A DNA stretch of 64,000 bases from JBOGOC01 sp050747525. GTDB lineage: Bacteria; Acidobacteriota; Polarisedimenticolia; JACPZX01; DASXTC01. The DNA lies in NCBI GenBank assembly GCA_050747525.1, contig JBOGOC010000066.1, positions 62,001 through 126,000 of the forward strand, in the 5' to 3' direction. The notes under the pieces were generated by a model that saw only the letters and a list, made by a program, of their open reading frames with translations, did no database searches and was not told the origin of the DNA. Each line of letters begins with the position of its first letter. Positions within the stretch are counted from its first letter, which is position 1. Made by a program: the position numbers and the translations under genes. Shown here in pieces: positions 34,099 to 42,097 of this stretch.

Positions 34099-35232
34099 CT
34101 ACTGCACGTCGTAGTAGTAGTTCACGCCGTCGTTCAGCACCGGGTCGTCGTAGCTCGTGTCGTTCTGCTCGTCGACGAGAGTCACGACGTCCTGCGTGAA
34201 CTGCGGGTTACGGGAGCGGCGCAGGGTGTACGGGGTCGTGCCCCCGGTCCAGCTGATGTGCACGACCCCCGCACCGGCGTCCGTAGTCAGGCTGACGCCG
34301 ACGACCTTCAGACCCAGACTGAAGTCCTCGCCGGCCGAAATCGCCACAAAGCCGCTGTTCGGCGCCGGCACGTTGCACTGCCCCCAATTGTTCGCGCCCC
34401 AGGCCACGATCGAGCCGTCCGCCTTGAGGCCTAGGCTGTGAATCCAGCCCGCGGCGACGGCCACGAAGCCTGTATTGGGCTCGGGCACGATGGACTGACC
34501 GTGGTGGATCCCGCCGCTCTGTCCGGGCCCGCCCGCGCCCCATGCCACGATCGAGCCGTCGGACTTGAGCGCCAAGGTATGAAACGCACCGGCGGAGATA
34601 GCCACGAAACCCGTGTTGGGTGCCGGCACGCTCGGGCCGCCGCCCCACGCGATGATCGACCCGTCCGCCTTTAGGCCCACGCTGTGGTTGTAACCGGCCG
34701 AAATGGCCACAAAGCCCGTATTCGGCGCGGGCACATCGCAGGGAGGTGAGAAAAACGGACATTGCCATGCGACGACTGAGCCATCGGCTTTGAGCCCCAG
34801 GCTGTGAAATATTCCCGCGGCGATGGCCACGAAGCCGCTGTTCGGCGCCGGCACGTTTGTTTCCCCGTTGGCACTTTCGCCCCACGCGAAGATCGACCCA
34901 TTGGTCCGCAAAGCCAGGCTGTTGTGGTCACCCGCAGCGACGGCCATGTAACCCAGGTTGGGTAACGGACTCGCCTGCCCGTAACTATCATCACCCCAGC
35001 CGTAAATCGAGCCGTCGGCTTTCATCGCCAGGCTATGACCGGCACCCGCAGAGATCGCGACATAGCCCGAATTCGGTTGGCGAACCTCAAGTTCGCGCTC
35101 GAAATTGATGCCCCAGGCAACAACCACCCCGTCCTGCGCCGTGGCGCTGGAGATCGGTCCAGCGAACGTGAGCACCACGCAGAGGTTCATGAAGAAAACA
35201 GCACTGCGCCGTCCGCCCGCCGCCGGGTTCAT
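34099..35232 (-). CDS. Secreted RCC1-like seven-bladed propeller protein
   Basis: About 377 residues. Seven consecutive RCC1-type repeats of about 35-48 residues are visible, each with the pattern GFVAISAGxxHSLGLKADGS followed by IxAWG. Seven is the usual blade number of an RCC1 propeller. A fibronectin-III-like C-terminal module follows (VVHISWTGGTTPYTLRR). A signal peptide lies ahead of TAQDGVV. Two starts are possible, ATG 35232 and ATG 35190; the first would encode attC-derived sequence. The stop is about 130 bases from the attC at 33864-33965. Function unknown. Confidence 0.8.
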   Translation of the reverse strand: MNPAAGGRRSAVFFMNLCVVLTFAGPISSATAQDGVVVAWGINFERELEVRQPNSGYVAISAGAGHSLAMKADGSIYGWGDDSYGQASPLPNLGYMAVAAGDHNSLALRTNGSIFAWGESANGETNVPAPNSGFVAIAAGIFHSLGLKADGSVVAWQCPFFSPPCDVPAPNTGFVAISAGYNHSVGLKADGSIIAWGGGPSVPAPNTGFVAISAGAFHTLALKSDGSIVAWGAGGPGQSGGIHHGQSIVPEPNTGFVAVAAGWIHSLGLKADGSIVAWGANNWGQCNVPAPNSGFVAISAGEDFSLGLKVVGVSLTTDAGAGVVHISWTGGTTPYTLRRSRNPQFTQDVVTLVDEQNDTSYDDPVLNDGVNYYYDVQ

Positions 35233-35248
35233 GGTGGTGTAGTTGGCT
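35207..35248 (-). other. Half attC site (R''-L'') overlapping the RCC1 gene start
   Basis: On the minus strand, AGCCAAC then CCATGAACCCGGCGGCGGGC matches the left half of the neighbouring attC sites. No matching right half is found downstream; the RCC1-like gene begins inside it. Confidence 0.5.
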
Positions 35249-35257
35249 GGGCGACCG

Positions 35258-35509
35258 TTAGTTGTTTGCATCGGGACACTGACAGCTAAGTAGGCGAAAT
35301 TTCCCCGGACCCGGGAACACTGCCACTCCCTGATCACGGTACTCATGAACTGGAATTGTGCCTGACTCGTCAGCGCACAGTGTAAATCCCTTCTTCCCCT
35401 CATCGCACATCTGGCGTCGGTAACGGACCGGCCTGCTGTCCGCGCCGAATACCTTCTTGATGTCGTCGAGCGTCGCAACGTTTGACTTGAACATGAGCAT
35501 ATTCACCAC
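35258..35509 (-). CDS. Small protein of unknown function in a cassette-like unit
   Basis: An 83-residue frame from GTG 35509, rich in Cys, Arg and Asp (four cysteines: RRQMCDEG, FTLCADES, LLSCQCP). It lies between half attC sites at 35580-35615 and 35207-35248 and its stop is ten bases before the latter, so it fits a cassette gene. Not recognised; the cysteines could bind metal. Confidence 0.5.
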   Translation of the reverse strand: MVNMLMFKSNVATLDDIKKVFGADSRPVRYRRQMCDEGKKGFTLCADESGTIPVHEYRDQGVAVFPGPGKFRLLSCQCPDANN

Positions 35510-35579
35510 CTTGGATCGGGCGTTGACGAAGGCTCACAGGTACGAGTAGGAATGCTTCATGGCCCTGCTGCTCCAGCCC

Positions 35580-35615
35580 GCCTAACGTTCACGCTCACCC
35601 GCGGCGGGCGCGGTC
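35580..35615 (-). other. Half attC site (L'-R')
   Basis: GCCTAACGTTCACG followed by CGCGGCGGGCG on + equals the right half of the other attC sites in the minus direction, ending GTTAGGC. The complementary left half is missing; the sequence beyond about 35616 leads into the oxidase gene. Confidence 0.55.
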
Positions 35616-35670
35616 TAAGCCAATACCTGACCCACGCCGCCACAAGTCTTGACGCGGTTGCCGGCCATCC

Positions 35671-37611
35671 TCACCCCGGCTCGACCCGGAAGATGACGCG
35701 CGTCAGCGATCGTGCTCCGTCCTTCCCCCCGCCGAGCGCTCTTTCACCTCCCACCAGCAGGCGCTTGGCGTCCAGGCCGGCCACGTCCTTCACGGCGGCG
35801 CTGCCGAAGCGGACGCGGCCGTGAGGCAGCTTGGCCTCGATCGAGAGGAGTGCGAGTCGCACGGTGGCGCGGCGCCCGGATGAACGGACGGCATCACCCA
35901 CGCTCCCCTCCTCATCCACGGCCCGGCAACGGAGCTTGACGTCGGCGAGCTGGCGGCGGACGTCGTGGCAACGGGCGGCGGCGCCGACGGCAACCGTCAG
36001 GTTCTCCGGGTCGATGGTAATGGCGGCGTCCGGTGTGGGCGCGGTGGGTCGCGTGCCGGGCGAGACATCCCCTGTGGGCCCGGGACTCGAAGAGTGCGGC
36101 TGCGTGCTGGCCGCCCGCTCTTCCGCCGCGCGCGCGGCTGCCGCACGTTCCCCCGCCACCACCACCGCCCCCCCCAGCGCCGCGCGCACGATGCCGCCCA
36201 GCAGCGCGTCGACGGGCTCCCCCGGCGTCGCGGGCGGCAGCAGAATGCCAGGGTTGAGCCGGCCGTCGGGGTCGAACGCCTGCTTGATGGCACGGAATGA
36301 CGCGATCTCGGCGGGGGTGAACTGCGAGCGCATGTGGGGCAGCTTGTCGCTCCCCACGCCGTGCTCGCCAGTCATGGTGCCTCCCAGGTCGAGGGCGACG
36401 CCCGTCATCTCGTACGCGGCGGCGGTGACGGCCTTGCGCTCGCGCTCCTCGTGGAGGATGACGGGGTGCACGTTGCCGTCGCCGGCGTGGGCGACGATGG
36501 GGACATCGACCTTGTGCCAGGCGGCGATCTGGCCAACGCGGGCGACGACGTCGGGGATCTTCTGGCGCGGCACGGTGACGTCGCCGACAAAGTACTTCTT
36601 GCCGCCGGCGGTCATCGCGATGCCGAACGCCAGACGCCCGGCCCACAGCGCCGAGCGCTCCTCGGGAGTGCGCGCCACGCGCACGGCCGGGTCGGCGCGC
36701 TTCAGCACCGGGAGCAGGCGCGCCGCGCTCGCTTCCACCTCCTCCAGGCCTCCGTCGACCTCGGCGAAGAGCAGCGCGCCGGCGTCCTTCGGGTAGCCGG
36801 AGGGGCGCCAGGCGTCCAGCACCTCCACGCCGCGCCGGTCGATCAGCTCGAGCGCCGAGCAGGTGATCCTCGCGGCCACGATCGACGAGACTGCATCGGC
36901 CGCTGCCTCGATGCGGGGAAAGGCGGCCAGGGCCGTCCAAGTGGCCGGCGGCGGGCGCCGCAGCCGCAGCTCGGCGCGCGTGACGAGGCCCAGCGTCCCC
37001 TCCGAACCGATGACGACCCCAAGCAGATCGACCGGGTCATCTTCGCGCAGCGTGACCAACCGGCCGTCGGCCAGGGCCACCTCGACGGCGTGCACGTGGT
37101 GGAAGGTCACGCCGTACTTGATCGCCGCCGGGCCGCCGGCGTTGGTCATGATGTTGCCGCCGACGGTCGAGATGGGCCGCGAGGCGGGGTCGGGCGACCA
37201 ACAGAGGCCGCGCGGCGCCAGGTCCTGTTGGAGCGCCGCGTTGACGAGCCCAGGCTCGACGACGGCCCGCAGTCCCTCCTCGTCGATCGAGACGATGCGG
37301 TTCATCGCCATCATGTCGACGACCACGGCGTCTTCCCGCGGGACGAAGGCGCCGCACAGGTTGGTCGCCGCCGCGCGAGGGATGATGGCGAAGCCACGTT
37401 GGGCCGACAGCTTCATGAGCGCCGTAACATGCTCCGTCGTGTGCGGCCGCACGACCGCCCCCGGCCGCCCGCGCACCCCGAGGTGGTCCTTCCCGTACGG
37501 CGTCACCGCGTCACCCAGCAGCACCTCGGCGTTGGGCAGCGCTGCGGCGAGATCGTCAAAGGGGGTGGTCACCGCGCGCCCGCTGCGGCGAGGCGGCAGG
37601 CCTCGCACCAC
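35671..37611 (-). CDS. FAD-linked oxidase (GlcD-like) with a partial GlcE-like extension
   Basis: A 646-residue protein. Residues 1-460 are a complete GlcD/lactate-dehydrogenase-type FAD-binding oxidase: STVGGNIMTNAGGPAAIKYG (FAD loop), IGSEGTLGLVTRAELRL, VPIVAHAGDGNVHPVI (metal/substrate histidines) and GTMTGEHGVG. It oxidises a 2-hydroxy acid to a keto acid. The C-terminal 120 residues (ITIDPENLTVAVGAAARCHD, VKDVAGLDAKRLL) resemble part of GlcE, a truncated second FAD domain. GTG 37566 is an alternative start. Very GC-rich compared with the flanking cassettes and not bordered by intact attC sites, so probably a separate insertion. Confidence 0.88.
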   Translation of the reverse strand: MVRGLPPRRSGRAVTTPFDDLAAALPNAEVLLGDAVTPYGKDHLGVRGRPGAVVRPHTTEHVTALMKLSAQRGFAIIPRAAATNLCGAFVPREDAVVVDMMAMNRIVSIDEEGLRAVVEPGLVNAALQQDLAPRGLCWSPDPASRPISTVGGNIMTNAGGPAAIKYGVTFHHVHAVEVALADGRLVTLREDDPVDLLGVVIGSEGTLGLVTRAELRLRRPPPATWTALAAFPRIEAAADAVSSIVAARITCSALELIDRRGVEVLDAWRPSGYPKDAGALLFAEVDGGLEEVEASAARLLPVLKRADPAVRVARTPEERSALWAGRLAFGIAMTAGGKKYFVGDVTVPRQKIPDVVARVGQIAAWHKVDVPIVAHAGDGNVHPVILHEERERKAVTAAAYEMTGVALDLGGTMTGEHGVGSDKLPHMRSQFTPAEIASFRAIKQAFDPDGRLNPGILLPPATPGEPVDALLGGIVRAALGGAVVVAGERAAAARAAEERAASTQPHSSSPGPTGDVSPGTRPTAPTPDAAITIDPENLTVAVGAAARCHDVRRQLADVKLRCRAVDEEGSVGDAVRSSGRRATVRLALLSIEAKLPHGRVRFGSAAVKDVAGLDAKRLLVGGERALGGGKDGARSLTRVIFRVEPG

Positions 37612-37683
37612 GACTCACGATCGCTATCGTAGCCTGTCGGCACTCAGGTTCACCTTGCGTCTAGCCCGCCCAACGGACCGCGT

Positions 37684-37723
37684 AAAGGATGTACCCGGAC
37701 TAAAGTGTCAACGATGTACCCGG
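37684..37723 (+). repeat. Right end of an IS481-type remnant
   Basis: Two tandem copies of a motif, ending GATGTACCCGG at 37698 and in full TGTCAACGATGTACCCGG at 37706-37723, spaced by ACTAAAG. This doubled terminal repeat is characteristic of IS481-family right ends. The inverted counterpart is at 32161-32178. Confidence 0.6.
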
Positions 37724-38337
37724 CCGTTCACGGTGGACGCGGCGAGCGCCAGGATGACCGGCTTACGATAGTCAGGGTCTTTCTCATTCACGTAAACCTT
37801 GCCTGTGGACAGGTCGATATTCGTGTAAAGCTCCGCGTACCTGTGCTCGTCTGCTGGTTCGGGCTCGAAGAACAGCTTGATCTTCACGATTCCTCTACCT
37901 CGATCGCGGGGGTCGCCTGCAAGAGTGATGGCAGTGAAAACAGTCGTCGCCTGCATTCCTGACGGTCGCAGCTGAGTGCCGTAGAGCTGGTCTATCACTC
38001 GCAGTAGCTGGTCGCTCTCGGCACCGACAGATCTGAATTCTACGGACCCCTGAAATGCTCCCGGAAGGTCAGGACCAAAAGATGCCTCTTTCCACGTGGC
38101 CCCCAACACGACTTCCAGGGCGACGGATTGGCCATCATGACGACCGTTCGCTCGAAATCTGTGGCTGCCATCAGCGAGCGTGCTGTGGTCATGGATAACA
38201 AACACGAGGTCATGGAAATCTTGCTCGCTCTCTGACGTAATTTCTACGAACTCCTTCGGGCGCGACACGCCCCCGCAGCCAGCCAGCATGAAGGCAAGTA
38301 AAGGCACGACTACCAGGGCAGCACTTTGAGCGTGCAT
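37708..38337 (-). CDS. Lipoprotein of unknown function, C-terminus supplied by IS DNA
   Basis: A 209-residue protein with a lipobox signal (VVPLLAFMLAGCGG; Cys about 21). The rest is beta-rich with no recognised family. Its last codons (GRVHR and stop) lie inside the IS481-type terminal repeat, so the original C-terminus was cut off by the element. ATG 38337 follows the attC at 38352-38474 by 14 bases, the usual cassette spacing. Confidence 0.7.
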   Translation of the reverse strand: MHAQSAALVVVPLLAFMLAGCGGVSRPKEFVEITSESEQDFHDLVFVIHDHSTLADGSHRFRANGRHDGQSVALEVVLGATWKEASFGPDLPGAFQGSVEFRSVGAESDQLLRVIDQLYGTQLRPSGMQATTVFTAITLAGDPRDRGRGIVKIKLFFEPEPADEHRYAELYTNIDLSTGKVYVNEKDPDYRKPVILALAASTVNGRVHR

Positions 38338-38351
38338 CAATTCCCTCGTGC

Positions 38352-38474
38352 GGCTAACGCCCAGCATAACGCGCGGCGGGCGGCTCAGCTCTCTTGACCC
38401 AAGCACTGGCCCGACTGTTGACGAGCGGCAGTAAGAACGCACCGCCCGGCGTGGCGTTCATGCTGTAGTTAGCC
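38352..38474 (-). other. attC-like site, 123 bp
   Basis: Outer boxes GGCTAAC on both strands (38352-38358 and, inverted, 38468-38474). Arms CCAGCATAACGC and its partner GCGTTCATGCTG pair with one extra G, the extrahelical-base signature of attC; a GC-rich stem follows inward. Confidence 0.8.
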
Positions 38475-38544
38475 CGAACCATTGGACTCACCTGGGTTTC
38501 CGGCGGCTGTAGCGGGGGTGCCCCTCTGCCGGTTGCTACCGCCT

Positions 38545-38889
38545 CTAGAAACGTTCGAACCGTATCGCAGTTGCTGCTAACAAGTACACTATGAGTTCAG
38601 TCACCCGCACGGACGGCGATTGCCCCTGAGATGCGTACCAGAGAACTGAGATCAGACCGTATCCGAATAGCGCGTAGGCAGCCAGAGCCTTCCGAAGCAC
38701 CAGACCAATACCAAGGACTGCAAGAAGCACCACGTCTACCCAACTAAATGGCGACAGCTGTCCGGGGCGTGTTAGCAGCATCGCGGCAGTGAATCCCGCG
38801 CGCAGGAACGCAAACGCCGCGGCGCTCCGTATCCACAGCTTTCCGTAGAAACCGCCAAACAGCGCGTCGTATCTGTTCTCTGGATTCAT
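38545..38889 (-). CDS. Small integral membrane protein in a cassette
   Basis: A 114-residue protein with three or four hydrophobic helices (AAAFAFLRAGFTAAMLL, WVDVVLLAVLGIGLVL, VTELIVYLLAATAI). No family recognised. The ATG 38889 (MNPENRYDAL) is nine bases from the R' box of attC 38898-38991; the gene ends 70 bases before the attC at 38352-38474. It therefore makes a complete cassette with its own attC. Confidence 0.75.
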   Translation of the reverse strand: MNPENRYDALFGGFYGKLWIRSAAAFAFLRAGFTAAMLLTRPGQLSPFSWVDVVLLAVLGIGLVLRKALAAYALFGYGLISVLWYASQGQSPSVRVTELIVYLLAATAIRFERF

Positions 38890-38897
38890 GTCTTCCG

Positions 38898-38991
38898 GGC
38901 TAACGCCCACGTTCACGCGCGGCAGGCGAGCGAGCGGACGAAGTCCGCGCCGAGCCGGCCGCCTGCCGTCGCGTGCAACGTGTGGTTAGGC
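38898..38991 (-). other. attC-like site, 94 bp (best example)
   Basis: In the minus direction GCCTAAC ... GTTAGCC. The arms CACGTTCACGCGCGGCAGGC and the complement of GCCTGCCGTCGCGTGCAACG pair along about 20 bases with one unpaired base in CGTT(G)CACG. The site starts seven bases after the stop of the gene at 38999. Confidence 0.85.
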
Positions 38992-38998
38992 AGACACA

Positions 38999-39661
38999 TC
39001 ATGGCTGCGCCGCAGGTGGATTAAAGTCGATCTTGTCGATGTCGTACCATGCGCCCCACGCACTTAGGTCATATGTGGTCATAGGCTTTCCAGGAGCTTC
39101 GATTCGAAGTTGGGCGCCATCCGCTGCGAACGTAAGGTCACTGCTTTGGCCATTCACAGGAGTCAGGAGCACACGATGTTTTGTCAGATCGGGAGCGTAA
39201 CAGCCAGCCGATGATTTCATCGGTAGACGGAAGAAGAGGTCACCGTCCGCGGTATAGCGTTCAAACGCTATTGCGCCTGTGTAGTGTCTGTAACGCCACG
39301 CCCCAACTATCTGTTGTGCACTCGGATCAGGTGCGCCGATACGGTCACGTCGCAGTGATGGGGCTCCGGGTGCTTCCTCGACGATGGTGTCACCCTCAAA
39401 CCGTATAGAGATGGGAGGCGGTTGCTGACTGCCCGGACCTGCAGCCGGGTCACGAACTGTGAGCACGTTGTCATGGAGCTCGTAACGGAGCTTGACCAAG
39501 ACGCTGATGGACTGGACAAACGATCCGTCCGAGCGAAAGTCGATGACATGGCCAATGCCACCTTTGGATGTGTCATGAGACTCCCACCGGCCCACGAGCA
39601 TCTCCGAAGCGGGAGGTGGGCAACTCATTGCAGCGAGTAGGAGCGAAGTGACGATTACCAT
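38999..39661 (-). CDS. Lipocalin-like lipoprotein in the first cassette
   Basis: A 220-residue protein with a short lipobox-type signal (SLLLAAMSC) and two similar lipocalin-like halves beginning LVGRWESHDTSKGG and IVGAWRYRHYTGA. Each has the short GxW start common to lipocalin-like stress-type proteins. The start ATG 39661 is preceded by AGGAG and follows a GTTAGGC core (39672-39678) by ten bases. Ligand unknown. Confidence 0.75.
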   Translation of the reverse strand: MVIVTSLLLAAMSCPPPASEMLVGRWESHDTSKGGIGHVIDFRSDGSFVQSISVLVKLRYELHDNVLTVRDPAAGPGSQQPPPISIRFEGDTIVEEAPGAPSLRRDRIGAPDPSAQQIVGAWRYRHYTGAIAFERYTADGDLFFRLPMKSSAGCYAPDLTKHRVLLTPVNGQSSDLTFAADGAQLRIEAPGKPMTTYDLSAWGAWYDIDKIDFNPPAAQP

Positions 39662-39671
39662 TGCGTCTCCT

Positions 39672-39706
39672 GCCTAACTATAAGTAGATCGTTCTGTAGA
39701 AGACAA
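39672..39706 (-). promoter_or_regulatory. GTTAGGC cassette core with a candidate promoter
   Basis: GTTAGGC (minus, 39678-39672) precedes the first cassette gene, but no attC hairpin partner is found upstream, so this may be the attI-side core or a truncated attC. Overlapping it, TATAGT (39682-39677) lies 18 bases from TTGTCT (39706-39701): a sigma-70-like pair in an AT-rich island of this GC-rich region, pointing into the cassettes. The remaining bases to 39959 hold nothing I can support. Confidence 0.4.
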
Positions 39707-39959
39707 CTTGCTGTATAAGCCAGCTTCCGGTTGGTGCGGCTCCGGACCGCTGGGACCCCCATCTAATCCAGGCCCCGCTCCCGGGAGATCGCGCAAACCA
39801 TTGTACACGCTGTGGCTGCATGTTGATCTCTGCTGTTCATGCGTGCAGGGATAGACTGCAGACGAAGCTGTCTAATCCGTTAGGACTGCAGCAGTGGGCA
39901 GGCGCACCCGGGAGGGAATCGCCCACCGCGCCGGTTCGTGCCGGCCGCAGCGGGGGCCC

Positions 39960-40712
39960 CTACTTCCCTGCCGCTCCGGAGTCGGCCACCGGGAATGTCA
40001 CGAGGCACTTGGCTCCGGCGGCCAGCTTGAGGGTGGGGTTGGGGACCTCCAGGCGCACGCCGATGGTTCCGCTGGCGGCGTCCACGACGGGGTCGACGAT
40101 GGTCACCGTGCCGTTGTTGGTGCCGCCGATGGAGGCTTCCCACTCCACCTGGCCGACCATCCCCACCTTGACCCGGCGGTAGAGGGTCATGGGGACGACG
40201 GCCTCCACCCGCAGGGGGTGGATCTGCGCCAGTTCCAGGACGGGCTGCTCCTCCACCCGCTCGCCGGGGTGGAACATACGCTTCACCACAACGCCGTCGA
40301 TGGGGCTGGTGATGATGCGCAGCTTGAGCCGTTCCTCGGCTTCGCGTTCCTCGAGCTTCAGGAGCTGGGCTTCGGTGGCCAGCTCGTCGCGCTCGTGGAT
40401 GGAGATCATCTGCTTGCGGTAGAGCTCCTTGTTGCGCTCCATTTTGCGGGTCGCGAACTCGGAGCGCTGCTTGGCCAGGTCGTACGCCGCCCGCTCCACG
40501 CCTGCCTGCAGGGTGAAGAGCACCTGCCCCTTCTTGACGAAGTCCCCTCGGTCCACCTTCACCTCGTCCAGGATCCCAGGCACGGAGACTCCGATCTTCG
40601 ACTCCATGTACGGTTCCACCAGGCATTCGTATTTGTCCGCGCGCGCGGGGGTCGCCGTCAGAACGGCGAGAGCTGCCCACAGCGCGGCGGCGAGGCTGCG
40701 TCTGACGTGCAT
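39960..40712 (-). CDS. HlyD-family periplasmic adaptor
   Basis: A 250-residue protein with a signal peptide (ALWAALAVLTATPARAD). It has the adaptor order lipoyl half (VPGILDEVKVDRGDFVKKG), a coiled-coil hairpin (residues about 65-120, LAKQRSEFATRKMERNKELY), second lipoyl half (ITSPIDGVVVKRMFHPGERV) and beta-barrel (VGQVEWEASI). Shorter than RND adaptors. ATG 40712 (AGGAG upstream) was chosen over 40742. Last gene of the secretion locus, 13 bases after the TolC-like stop; it would link the inner-membrane parts to TolC. Confidence 0.9.
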   Translation of the reverse strand: MHVRRSLAAALWAALAVLTATPARADKYECLVEPYMESKIGVSVPGILDEVKVDRGDFVKKGQVLFTLQAGVERAAYDLAKQRSEFATRKMERNKELYRKQMISIHERDELATEAQLLKLEEREAEERLKLRIITSPIDGVVVKRMFHPGERVEEQPVLELAQIHPLRVEAVVPMTLYRRVKVGMVGQVEWEASIGGTNNGTVTIVDPVVDAASGTIGVRLEVPNPTLKLAAGAKCLVTFPVADSGAAGK

Positions 40713-40725
40713 GCGTCCGGCTCCT

Positions 40726-42066
40726 TCACTGAAGATGCGCATCGATCGCCCGCAGGTCCGTCACGCTGAGCGTGCCGGCCGATTGCTTGAGCTTCACGCT
40801 GTTGAGAACATAAAGGTATCGGTTCTGCGCCAGGTCCCTCAGGGCGGTGTACAGGTCACGCCGCGCGTCCAGCACGATGAGGCCGGTGTTGACTCCGGAC
40901 CGGAACCCCTCTTCCTTGGCTGCCACGGCGCGCTCGTTGGAGAACACCGACGTGCGCAGGGCGTTGACGCGCTCGATGCCGTTGACCACGCCGTGAAACG
41001 CGGCGCGGGTCTCCCGGTCCACCCGGCGCTTGTCGCGCTCCAGATCCTCGCCGCTGATCGATTCGCGCAGCTCGGCTGCGTTGGTCAGCGCCAGACGCCT
41101 CCCTCCTTCGAACAGAGGGACCGCCAGACGGAGCGAGAGGTCCGTGGTCGTGGTCTGGTTGCCCCCCCCGAAGACCGTCCCTTCCGTGTCGCGGTCGTTG
41201 TAGGCGGCCACGAAGTCCAGCGTCGGGTAGTAGGAGGCCTTCTGGCGGCGCACCTCCAGGCGCGCGATCTCCTGGCCTTCGATCCGCGCGCGGATCGTGA
41301 AGTTCTGGAACATGGCGGCTTCGACCCAGGCCTCCACGTGGGCGTTGTCGGGAGGCACGAAGGGAAAGCTCTCGCTCAGGCGGAACGGCTCGATCGGGGA
41401 CACGCCCGTGATCTCCTCAATGGCCTGGCGGCTGTCCTCCACGGTGTCCCTGGCCAGGCTCTCGGCCGCCTCGGACAGGGCGAAGCGGGCGCGCGCGTCG
41501 TGCAGGTCGGTGATGGTGGCCAGCCCCGAGCCCATGCGCTCCTCGGTTTCCAGGAGTTGGCGGTAGTTGGCCATGCGCTCCGCCGTGGTCAGCTCGAGGT
41601 TGTCCCGCGCCGCCATGAAGTTGAACTCCGCCTGTGTCACGCGGAACATCAGATCCTGCTCCGAGGCCTGGAACACGGCCTCGGCCTGGCGCACCTCGGC
41701 GCGCGCCTGGGGCATGCGCCGGATGGCGGCCGAGCGGTAAACCGGCTGGGTGAGCGACACCGTCCAGTTCAACGTGTCGAAATCACGCTGCCCCTCCTGG
41801 AAGAGGAAGCTCTCCGTCTCGGAGACGTCCTGGTAGGTGCGGATCCGCTCGGCGCTGCCGTCCACGTACGGGAGCAGGCCGGATCTCGCCTCGCGCAGGA
41901 TCTCGTCCGCTATCTGAAGCTGGTACTCCGACTGCCGGAAAGTCGGATCGTTCTCCCTCGCCAGCAAATAGAGGTCCACCAGGCCGTCCGCCTTGGGAAC
42001 CCCCGCCGAGGCGAGGAAGGCCAGGACCATCATCAAGCCCCGGCCGAGATGGCCCACACACCGCAT
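40726..42066 (-). CDS. TolC-like outer membrane efflux protein
   Basis: A 446-residue protein with a signal peptide and the OEP pattern of long helical repeats: YLLARENDPTFRQSEYQLQ near the N-terminus, TVSLTQPVYRSAA, and in the second half TDLSLRLAVPLFEGGRR and LVLDARRDLYTALRDL. It forms a trimeric outer membrane channel-tunnel. AGGAGGGAG precedes the ATG. Located between the SecA-like and HlyD-like genes, all in one orientation. Confidence 0.93.
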   Translation of the reverse strand: MRCVGHLGRGLMMVLAFLASAGVPKADGLVDLYLLARENDPTFRQSEYQLQIADEILREARSGLLPYVDGSAERIRTYQDVSETESFLFQEGQRDFDTLNWTVSLTQPVYRSAAIRRMPQARAEVRQAEAVFQASEQDLMFRVTQAEFNFMAARDNLELTTAERMANYRQLLETEERMGSGLATITDLHDARARFALSEAAESLARDTVEDSRQAIEEITGVSPIEPFRLSESFPFVPPDNAHVEAWVEAAMFQNFTIRARIEGQEIARLEVRRQKASYYPTLDFVAAYNDRDTEGTVFGGGNQTTTTDLSLRLAVPLFEGGRRLALTNAAELRESISGEDLERDKRRVDRETRAAFHGVVNGIERVNALRTSVFSNERAVAAKEEGFRSGVNTGLIVLDARRDLYTALRDLAQNRYLYVLNSVKLKQSAGTLSVTDLRAIDAHLQ

Positions 42067-42097
42067 GCACTCCCTCCTCCTGAACGAACGCTTCCGC

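Noticed and set aside
37668..37674. GCCCAAC as another cassette core
   Set aside because: Isolated heptamer between the oxidase start and the IS end, with no hairpin partner.
39679..39959. A complete attC or attI site upstream of the first cassette
   Set aside because: Only one GTTAGGC core is present; no pairing arm or integrase-binding repeat could be found.
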